Positions 58,477 to 64,000 of a stretch of DNA of 64,000 bases are shown here, in pieces. The first letter of the stretch is position 1. Each line of letters begins with the position of its first letter. The DNA is from a virus. The DNA is taken from IMG/VR virus record IMGVR_UViG_3300045534_000133, positions 1-64,000 of that record; one strand, written 5' to 3'. The notes below the pieces were generated by a model. That model was given only the letters and a program-made list of their open reading frames with translations, had not been told where the DNA came from and searched no databases. The position numbers and the translations under genes are program-made.

Positions 58477-59472
58477 ATGACCACCAATCGCAAACTGAAA
58501 ATCGGCGGTGAGGCCCGCGACGGCATAGTCGTGGTGCGCGAGAACGGCAACGCCATCGCCATTTTCCTGCCGGGCGGCACGCGCGACAGTACGCCCCTGC
58601 AGGACGCTCACGCCTTTGTGGAGGCGGTGAAGGCCGCCCACACGGCGGAGCCGGGCGGGCACCCGGCATGGGTGGCGGGCACCACCTATCGGACTGGCGA
58701 CCGGGTTAGCCACAAGGGCTTTATCTGGGAGATAACGATTGACGTGGCCTACGCGAGCATCCCCCCGGCCGTTGGGACAATGGGTGACGGCAGGCTGGAC
58801 GAGTCCCTCTGGCGCAAGATCGGCCCGGCCGTGGCTGGCCCCACCCCCGACGCGCTGGACAAAGTGCTGGCCGAGATTCCGCCCGAGGAACTGTCGGTTA
58901 AGCTGGACGCGGCCATGAAAGCCCCCCAGCCCAAGCCCAAGCCCGGAGAGACCTTTACGGACTACATGCGCCGCGTGTCGGAGACGCAGGGCCTGCCGAA
59001 AGGCATCACCGAGATTCTGACGGGCATGGCTGGCAAGGTTGACACTGGCGAGCCGTTCCCCGGCCGCCGGGACGACGAGGTGCGCATCCGGTCCTTTGAC
59101 AATCTGGAGGACATGCTGGAGGCCATTGGTGCCACGGAAAGCGATGAAGACGCCGACGACTGTGACTGCGGCATCTGCATGCTTCGCCGCCACTGGTACA
59201 CTGACGACGGCGAACTGCGCCAAGGCCGGTCGCTTGCTGCCCTGATCAAGGGCATGGCGATCGTGACCCGTAAGGGCTCCGAGGACCGCGAGGTGGAGAC
59301 CGCCGCCCGCCGCGTCGCCGCCAGCCTTTACATTGCAGGCATCAGCACCGATGCCGACGTTGGGGTCGTTGGTTTGGAACTGCCGATCAGCTTGGACCAA
59401 AAAGCCGTGCTGGCGGCCGTCGCCATCAAGATGGACGGCTTTTCCGACGTAGAGCAAGTCGCGGTTCACTAA
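58477..59472 (+). CDS. Hypothetical multidomain protein (331 aa)
   Basis: ATG 58477 follows TTTCACAGGACACC. Residues ~62-100 (HPAWVAGTTYRTGDRVSHKG, FIWEIT) look like a carbohydrate-binding CBM5/12-type fold. A Pro/Lys-rich linker, a helical middle (FTDYMRRVSETQGLPKGITE) and a Cys cluster (DDCDCGICM) follow; the C-terminal ~80 residues are alpha/beta. No enzyme motif seen. The mix of a wall- or sugar-binding module with a metal-type cluster in an early gene is unusual. Confidence 0.72.
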   Translation: MTTNRKLKIGGEARDGIVVVRENGNAIAIFLPGGTRDSTPLQDAHAFVEAVKAAHTAEPGGHPAWVAGTTYRTGDRVSHKGFIWEITIDVAYASIPPAVGTMGDGRLDESLWRKIGPAVAGPTPDALDKVLAEIPPEELSVKLDAAMKAPQPKPKPGETFTDYMRRVSETQGLPKGITEILTGMAGKVDTGEPFPGRRDDEVRIRSFDNLEDMLEAIGATESDEDADDCDCGICMLRRHWYTDDGELRQGRSLAALIKGMAIVTRKGSEDREVETAARRVAASLYIAGISTDADVGVVGLELPISLDQKAVLAAVAIKMDGFSDVEQVAVH

Positions 59473-59478
59473 ATGCAA

Positions 59479-59521
59479 GAGCGGTCTGGACTCTTGGCTA
59501 AAGCCAAGCTACAGACCGCTC
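59479..59521. repeat. Nested inverted repeat (cruciform-like element)
   Basis: Outer 10-bp arms (59479-59488 and 59512-59521) enclose an inner 6-bp hairpin CTTGGC-TAAA-GCCAAG (59493-59508), with short bulges between. It starts 6 bases after a stop codon and ends 3 bases before a GCTCTAGC box (59525-59532). It could be an RNA structure at the end of the upstream message or a regulatory site. Confidence 0.7.
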
Positions 59522-59524
59522 ATT

Positions 59525-59532
59525 GCTCTAGC
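59525..59532 (+). promoter_or_regulatory. GCTCTAGC box
   Basis: The octamer lies 27 bases before the start codon of the gene at 59559, as at other rightward genes. No separate -35 is clear; the nested inverted repeat occupies that position. Confidence 0.45.
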
Positions 59533-59558
59533 TTCTCCCTTCAACAGAAAGACCTGAC

Positions 59559-60557
59559 ATGACTGATCACGCCCCCATCACGAGCCCGGCCGACTACGGC
59601 TTGGACGACGCCGCCCTTGAAACGATCGAGGCTGTCGGCGCCGCAAACACCCCGGAACCCAAGCGCAAAGGGCCCCGGGCGAACTCCCTGACGCCCGCAC
59701 GGGCCTGCCTGATCGGCGGAACCTCCATTCCCTACCTCGAACTGGGCTCTGCCCAGAACCCCGCTGCGACCGACAAGGGCTGGGCCCTGTGGAAACTGTA
59801 CGCAGGCACCGACGCGGCAGGCCTGCAGGCGTTCGTCATCGGCGGCAGCAACACCTATTCCAAGCTGCTCAAGGGCTACCGGGATATCCTGCTGGCCAGC
59901 ACGGCGGCCGGTATCGAGCCCGACGGCGAGACGATCGCGGCGTATCAGGCCGCATGGGACCGGAAGCAGGAACTCAAGGCTGCCGCCAAGATGGGCGCCC
60001 GGGCCGCCCGAAAGGCCGCGAAGGCGCCGACGCCTGCCGAACCGGGCCCCTATGCTGCCGTGCCGACGCCCGATCTGGAGGCCACCGCCAAGGGGCTGGA
60101 GGAACTGATCAGCGCCGAACGCACGACGGCAGACCGGGAACTGCAGGACGACCGCCGGGCGCGGGCCAAGGCCATGCGAAAGGAACTGGCCAGCCGCCTT
60201 ACCCCCGAGGACAAGGCCGCGACTGCCAAGGTGGCTGCCAGCCTAAAGGCTGCGGTGGCGCCGAAGGCAAAACCCACCCCAACGGCCGCTGACACCGCTC
60301 TGGTCGCCCGGGGTGGCAAAGCACCCAAGGTGCCCGAGAAGGCCCCAGAGAAGGCCGTGGAGGCCCCTGCAGCCGCCTCGGCAGCCAAGGCACCCGACAA
60401 ACCGAAGGTGGCGGTGTTCGCCTCCCTGATGGGCGCCCGCAAGGCCGCCCGGGACGCTCTCGGCGCCGAGGCGATCGAGGGTGTGGACTTCAAGATCGCG
60501 GGCAAAGGCAAACGCCTTTCGTGGATTCCCATTGGCATGAACGCGCCGAAGGCGTAA
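59559..60557 (+). CDS. Ala/Lys-rich protein with terminal domains (332 aa)
   Basis: N-terminal globular part (YLELGSAQNPAATDKGWALW, YSKLLKGYRDILLAS), a long central Ala/Lys/Pro-rich stretch of histone-H1-like composition, and a C-terminal ~50-residue domain (VFASLMGARKAARDALG, GVDFKIAGKGKRLSWIPIG). The middle should bind DNA or be flexible. No family recognised. It is followed by a terminator. Confidence 0.72.
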   Translation: MTDHAPITSPADYGLDDAALETIEAVGAANTPEPKRKGPRANSLTPARACLIGGTSIPYLELGSAQNPAATDKGWALWKLYAGTDAAGLQAFVIGGSNTYSKLLKGYRDILLASTAAGIEPDGETIAAYQAAWDRKQELKAAAKMGARAARKAAKAPTPAEPGPYAAVPTPDLEATAKGLEELISAERTTADRELQDDRRARAKAMRKELASRLTPEDKAATAKVAASLKAAVAPKAKPTPTAADTALVARGGKAPKVPEKAPEKAVEAPAAASAAKAPDKPKVAVFASLMGARKAARDALGAEAIEGVDFKIAGKGKRLSWIPIGMNAPKA

Positions 60558-60614
60558 ACAGAAGCCCTTCTGTGAAGGGAAGGTGCCAGCGTGTGGATGC
60601 GCGGTGGCACGGAG

Positions 60615-60651
60615 GGGCGGCCCGGGTATCAGACCCTCGGGCCGCCCTTTT
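60615..60651 (+). terminator. Rho-independent terminator
   Basis: A 10-bp stem GGGCGGCCCG with CGGGCCGCCC, 13-base loop, then TTTT. Confidence 0.85.
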
Positions 60652-60701
60652 CATGTCTGGCGAGCAGCGCTAGGCTTGCCGCTCCAGAACAGGAGAACCC
60701 C

Positions 60702-60989
60702 ATGAACGACAAGACCGACAAAGCCACCCTGAAAAAGGCTCTGGCAGCCCTGCGGCCCTTCGCTCACCTGCCGATCAGCGACATGCAGCCAGACGAGGCA
60801 CACCCGGCGTTTCAGGTGCAGGTCGGCTTCGTCCGGGCCGCTCGCGCCCTGTTCGACCCGGCCGACTTCGGAGCCCCGGCCAACCCCGCCAGCCCGGAGC
60901 CCACGATCGAGGCGGAACCGGAAATCCCGGTCGCTGAACCAGAGCCTGCCTCTGAACCGGAAGCCCCGGTCGCTGAACCGGAAGCCTAG
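60702..60989 (+). CDS. Hypothetical acidic protein with AEPE repeats (95 aa)
   Basis: ATG 60702 follows AGGAGAACCCC, a strong ribosome site. A helical N-terminal half (KDALK-like ATLKKALAALRPFAHLP) and a C-terminal Ala/Glu/Pro repeat (AEPEIPVAEPEP, then EAPVAEPEA). Stop TAG lies in a CTAG shared with the convergent methyltransferase gene. Confidence 0.72.
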   Translation: MNDKTDKATLKKALAALRPFAHLPISDMQPDEAHPAFQVQVGFVRAARALFDPADFGAPANPASPEPTIEAEPEIPVAEPEPASEPEAPVAEPEA

Positions 60990-61801
60990 TCCGATTTGAT
61001 CGGGGCAGGCTTCGGCTGGCGCGGCCAAGCGTCGTCCAATCGGGCCTGCCCCATCTTCGTGTAGTCGTGGCCGTCGAACAGACGCAGGGCGTTGTGGGCA
61101 GCCTCGACCCGGCGGCAGGCGAGGTCAAACCACTGCTGCTGCATCTCGATGCCCGTGAACGGCCGCCCCAGAGCGGCGCAGGCCACGCCAGTCGTGCCGC
61201 TCCCCATGAACGGGTCCAGCACCGTGTCGCCCGGCTTCGTGAAGTCGGAGACCAGTTCTTTCATCAGCCCCAAGGGCTTCTCGGTCGGGTGGCCGCCTTT
61301 GGATGTGGGAAGGCGAGACGAAGGGTTCACCATGTGGGTATAGACCCCGCGCTTCCCTCCCGCGTTCCAAGACCGATTGCCGGAACCGCACCACGCCGCA
61401 ACAAAGTTCTCGAACCCCCGCGCCGGGCCCTGCCCGTTCATGCGGGGCGTGCTGTCGGGCTTAATCCAGACGCAGGTGGTGTCCCACTTGCCCCCGGCCG
61501 CCTGTATGGGGTCGCGCCATGCCCGGACGCCCTCTGCCAGCGTGAACGCCAGCAGCCAACCATCCGAGGCTTCCACCATCAGCCGGGCGAACTCGTCCCG
61601 GTCGGCATTGATGCCCTCGAACGTCATCTCGTCATTGGTGCGCTGCCCGTCATTGCGCAGACGATTGATCTTGCCCACACCGGCGTGCAGTTCGTCCTCG
61701 TAGGGCGGGTCCGTGATGATGTGCTTCGCCCGCTCGGTCAGCAGCAGTTCGCGGCTGTCGCCCAGTATCAGGGTGTGAGGCCCGATGCGCTCAACCTGCA
61801 T
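60986..61801 (-). CDS. DNA adenine-N6/cytosine-N4 methyltransferase
   Basis: 271 residues. Catalytic motif IV DPPY near residue 32 comes first, and the SAM-binding motif LDPFMGSGTTGVAC lies near 195-208, the beta-type order. GGHPTEKPLGLMKEL is the usual motif before it. Likely protects phage DNA. Overlaps the small winged-helix gene upstream. Confidence 0.88.
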   Translation of the reverse strand: MQVERIGPHTLILGDSRELLLTERAKHIITDPPYEDELHAGVGKINRLRNDGQRTNDEMTFEGINADRDEFARLMVEASDGWLLAFTLAEGVRAWRDPIQAAGGKWDTTCVWIKPDSTPRMNGQGPARGFENFVAAWCGSGNRSWNAGGKRGVYTHMVNPSSRLPTSKGGHPTEKPLGLMKELVSDFTKPGDTVLDPFMGSGTTGVACAALGRPFTGIEMQQQWFDLACRRVEAAHNALRLFDGHDYTKMGQARLDDAWPRQPKPAPIKSD

Positions 61802-62018
61802 GACCAGCCAAGGTATAGACGTTGGCCTTGCCGCCGGTGGCTTCGCGATCTGTAACGATCTGGTAGCCGCGATGACGCAGGCTTTTGATCGACTCTTTCA
61901 GCGTCGTCGGCGAGACGCGAACCTCGTTGCTGGCCTTCAGCCGGAGCGGACCCCGCTCAAGCCGGACCAGAACATCCGCGTCAATGGTGCCCTGTGAGGG
62001 GCGCTTCGGTTCTGCCAT
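61791..62018 (-). CDS. Small winged-helix DNA-binding protein (75 aa)
   Basis: RLKASNEVRVSPTTLKESIK, then SLRHRGYQIVTDREATGG and a last strand (KANVYTLAG) are a compact winged helix. ATG 62018 follows TTGGGAACGAAC; a TTG 12 bases upstream is less likely. Overlapping the methyltransferase gene, it may control it. Confidence 0.68.
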   Translation of the reverse strand: MAEPKRPSQGTIDADVLVRLERGPLRLKASNEVRVSPTTLKESIKSLRHRGYQIVTDREATGGKANVYTLAGHAG

Positions 62019-62034
62019 GTTCGTTCCCAAGGTT

Positions 62035-62060
62035 GCCCCCGCCGGATGCCCGACGGGGGC
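62035..62060 (-). repeat. GC hairpin after endolysin gene
   Basis: A 7-bp stem GCCCCCG with CGGGGGC around a 12-base loop between the endolysin stop and the next gene. No T-run; possible attenuator. Confidence 0.45.
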
Positions 62061-62077
62061 GGATTGGTCAAGCTGTT

Positions 62078-62629
62078 TCAGAGCGCGGTGGCCACATCGA
62101 AGGACGGGCAGGCCTTGGCCACGCCGGGCCAGTCGCGGTGGCCGCGCACGATGATGCCGGGATACTTGGCCTTGTACTCCGCCACCAGCTTGCGCAGCGT
62201 CGTCTTCTGGGCATCCGTGCGGGTGTCAGCGGGCTCCATGTCGGCCTCGACCCCGCCGACGTAGCAGATGCCGATGTTGCCGGTGTTGTGGCCGCCGACG
62301 TGGGCGCCCTTCTGGTTATCGAGGAGGGTGCGGACGGCAGAACCGTCCAGTTCGATGACGTGGTGGTAGCTGGGCTGGCCGAAGCGGGCCATGCCGATAC
62401 TGACGATGCCTGCAGCCTTTACGTCTCGGCCGCGCGGCGTCGCGGCGCAATGGATGGTCAGGTAACTGATGCCAGCGGCAGCCGGGGTGGCCGCAGCCGA
62501 AACCGGTGCCGGGACCAGCTTGTTCAGATCGTCTGTCGTGACGGCGCCTGCGTGCCCGTCAGCCTTGAGGCCGCGCCGGGCCTGATAGGACCGGACGAAC
62601 GCTTCGTTGGCTTCTGCTTTGGTGGTCAT
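62078..62629 (-). CDS. Endolysin: N-acetylmuramoyl-L-alanine amidase (T7-lysozyme type)
   Basis: 183 residues. A short peptidoglycan-binding-like head (FVRSYQARRGLKADGHAG, residues ~11-28) precedes an Amidase_2 domain: LTIHCAAT with His60, SYHHVIELDG, and RGHRDWPGVAKACPSFD with His164, Lys172 and Cys174, matching the zinc ligands and Lys of T7 lysozyme. No signal peptide, so it needs the holin. The lysis partners at 7 kb are distant in this window but may be near if the genome is circular. Confidence 0.9.
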   Translation of the reverse strand: MTTKAEANEAFVRSYQARRGLKADGHAGAVTTDDLNKLVPAPVSAAATPAAAGISYLTIHCAATPRGRDVKAAGIVSIGMARFGQPSYHHVIELDGSAVRTLLDNQKGAHVGGHNTGNIGICYVGGVEADMEPADTRTDAQKTTLRKLVAEYKAKYPGIIVRGHRDWPGVAKACPSFDVATAL

Positions 62630-62641
62630 GGTCGCCTCCTG

Positions 62642-63949
62642 CTAGTGTTTGACGCCTCGTGCGCCGGTAATTGTCTCGGGTACGCGCTCGGCCAGAACTT
62701 CGGCGAACGTCTGGCCGGTGGCCATCAGGATGGCCGTCTGGCCAGTGAACTTCTCCCACCGGGTGATGGCCACGTCCACATAGGCCGGTGACAGTTCCAC
62801 GGCATAGCAGATGCGGCCCTCGCGCTCGGCGGCGATGAGGCAGGTGCCGGACCCAGAGAACGGCTCATAGATGGCCTGCCCGGGGTTGCTGTTGTTTCGG
62901 ATGGCCCGGGCAAACAGTTCGACCGGTTTCTGGGTGCCGTGGCCGGTCTTTTCGTCACCCTTCTGCTCGCCGCCCTTGCGGCCGACAGGGTTAAGCGTCG
63001 GGACATCCCAGATCGTGGACTGGGTCCGATCTCCGCCCCAGTGGTGCGTCTTGGCCTTCCCCCGGACAACGTACCACGCCGCCTCGTGCTGCCAGTGGTA
63101 GTCGGAGCCCCCGAGGGCGTAGTGCTGCTTTTTCCAGATGATCTGGGACTTCACCTCGAACCCAACCTCCCGCAGGGAGAAGTCCACCTCGCTGGCGTAC
63201 AGGCCCGCATGCCAGACGTATGCCACGTCGCCCGGGAACAGGGCCCACGCCTCCGTCCAGATGGCGTTGTCATCGTTCTCGACCTTGCCGGTCCCGCGCT
63301 TGGCGAAGCTGGAGGTGGCCTTGTCGCGGAAACCCGGGTCGTACTTCACGCCGTAGGGCGGGTCTGTAACCATCAAGTGCGGCTTCACGCCCCCCAAAAC
63401 GGCGGCCACCGTGTCGGCGTCCGTGCTGCTGCCACAGGCGATGCGGTGGCCGCCCAGTTCCCAGATATCCCCAAGCACCGACACGGGGTGCACAGGGGCG
63501 TCCGGCACGTCGTCGGCTTCGCTCTCGCCCTCGTTCGGCTGGTGCAGCAGCTTGAGGAGTTCGTCCTCGTCGTGCCCGGTCAGAGACAGGTCGAAACCTG
63601 CCTCCTCCAGTTTGCGCAGTTCGGCGATCAGGGCGGCGGTGTCGGTATCGGAGTCCTCCGCCGACCGGTTGTCGGCGATGCGGTAGGCCATCTTTTGCTC
63701 CGCCGACAGGCCGAGAACCTGAATCACCGGCTTCTCGGTTAGGCCGAGGTTTCGAGCGGCATGGCGGCGGCGGTGGCCAGCCAAGATCACCCCGTCCTCG
63801 TCAACGATCACCGGATTGATGAAGCCGTACTCGTCGATCAGTTTTTCCATCTTCGCGATGGTGGCGGGCGTGTGAGCCTTGTGATTGTCGGGATAGTCCT
63901 TTGCCCCGTCGATCGGCCACATGGCCGTGGGCAGCACCTTCACCGTCAT
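62642..63949 (-). CDS. ParB-like nuclease domain fused to DNA methyltransferase
   Basis: 435 residues. N-terminal ParB/Srx-type domain (residues ~1-95: YPDNHKAHTPATIAKM, GFINPVIVDEDG, ILAGHRRRHAARNLGL), a linker, then the methyltransferase with DPPYG near 196 and EPFSGSGTCLIAAE near 370, beta-type order. Common in phages. ATG 63949 follows GGAGGGATGCG. Upstream, up to the window end, only 51 bases are seen. Confidence 0.9.
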   Translation of the reverse strand: MTVKVLPTAMWPIDGAKDYPDNHKAHTPATIAKMEKLIDEYGFINPVIVDEDGVILAGHRRRHAARNLGLTEKPVIQVLGLSAEQKMAYRIADNRSAEDSDTDTAALIAELRKLEEAGFDLSLTGHDEDELLKLLHQPNEGESEADDVPDAPVHPVSVLGDIWELGGHRIACGSSTDADTVAAVLGGVKPHLMVTDPPYGVKYDPGFRDKATSSFAKRGTGKVENDDNAIWTEAWALFPGDVAYVWHAGLYASEVDFSLREVGFEVKSQIIWKKQHYALGGSDYHWQHEAAWYVVRGKAKTHHWGGDRTQSTIWDVPTLNPVGRKGGEQKGDEKTGHGTQKPVELFARAIRNNSNPGQAIYEPFSGSGTCLIAAEREGRICYAVELSPAYVDVAITRWEKFTGQTAILMATGQTFAEVLAERVPETITGARGVKH

Positions 63950-64000
63950 CGCATCCCTCCGCGCTCGCGGGGCAGCTATGCCATGAACCGGCGGAAAGCG

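Noticed and set aside
1-64000. CRISPR arrays, insertion sequences, integrase or lysogeny module
   Set aside because: No regularly spaced repeats, transposase motifs, tyrosine or serine recombinase, or CI-type repressor with protease domain were seen on either strand.

Overview
This window is a stretch of a tailed-phage genome with high GC content. It encodes a long, non-contractile-tail (lambda-like siphovirus) virion: small and large terminase, portal, Mu gpF-like minor head protein, prohead protease, scaffold, decoration protein, capsid protein, tail-completion proteins, tube protein, a G/GT-type chaperone pair, a tape measure with an M23 peptidase, gpM/gpL/gpK-like tip proteins and a 2834-residue J-like receptor-binding protein. 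I see no integrase, no transposase, no CRISPR array and no DNA polymerase. The host is inferred to be an alphaproteobacterium, mainly because the phage carries a circularly permuted (two-piece) tmRNA gene, the form typical of that class, and because several promoter-like sites resemble the GCTA-type -10 element described for Caulobacter.

Layout. 1-1.3 kb: small rightward genes, the first cut by the window edge. 1.4-4.1 kb, leftward: DUF1376 replication-initiator-like protein (with a candidate origin inside the gene), DnaB helicase and VRR-NUC nuclease. 4.3-7.0 kb, rightward: YqaJ-type exonuclease, RecT-like annealing protein and two small HTH regulators. 7.0-39.7 kb, leftward: Rz1/Rz spanins, holin candidate, dNMP-kinase-like protein, then the whole tail and head module, listed here from its distal to its proximal end, including a 2204-residue polyvalent protein (zeta-toxin-like, degenerate Nudix, HipA/PI4K-like kinase and ADP-ribosyltransferase domains). 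39.8-49.5 kb, rightward: about thirty small, tightly packed early-type genes, with a TetR-like HTH, a KGG-repeat protein, a C5 cytosine methyltransferase, a DnaA domain IV-like protein and a free-standing RNA polymerase alpha-CTD homologue. 49.6-57.4 kb, leftward: tRNA-Met(CAT), the permuted tmRNA, a 39-residue protein, a large virion protein, portal, TerL and TerS. 57.6-61.0 kb, rightward: small unknown genes. 61.0-63.9 kb, leftward: an adenine/N4 methyltransferase, a small winged-helix protein, the endolysin and a ParB-methyltransferase fusion.

How it fits together. Most genes in a block overlap by 1-4 bases (ATGA, GTGA or TGATG junctions), so translation is coupled in long operons. Strong GC hairpins with T-runs end several blocks, and one sits behind the capsid gene as expected for dosage control. 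A recurrent box (GCTCTAGC and close relatives) and a CTGATAT/ATATCAG site occur upstream of many rightward genes and look like a shared early-promoter code. The head genes are split by the 10-kb rightward cluster: TerS-TerL-portal lie on one side, Mu gpF-like protein to capsid on the other. The most unusual element is the phage-borne permuted tmRNA next to an initiator-like tRNA. The large polyvalent protein and the alpha-CTD homologue are the next best leads for host takeover functions.
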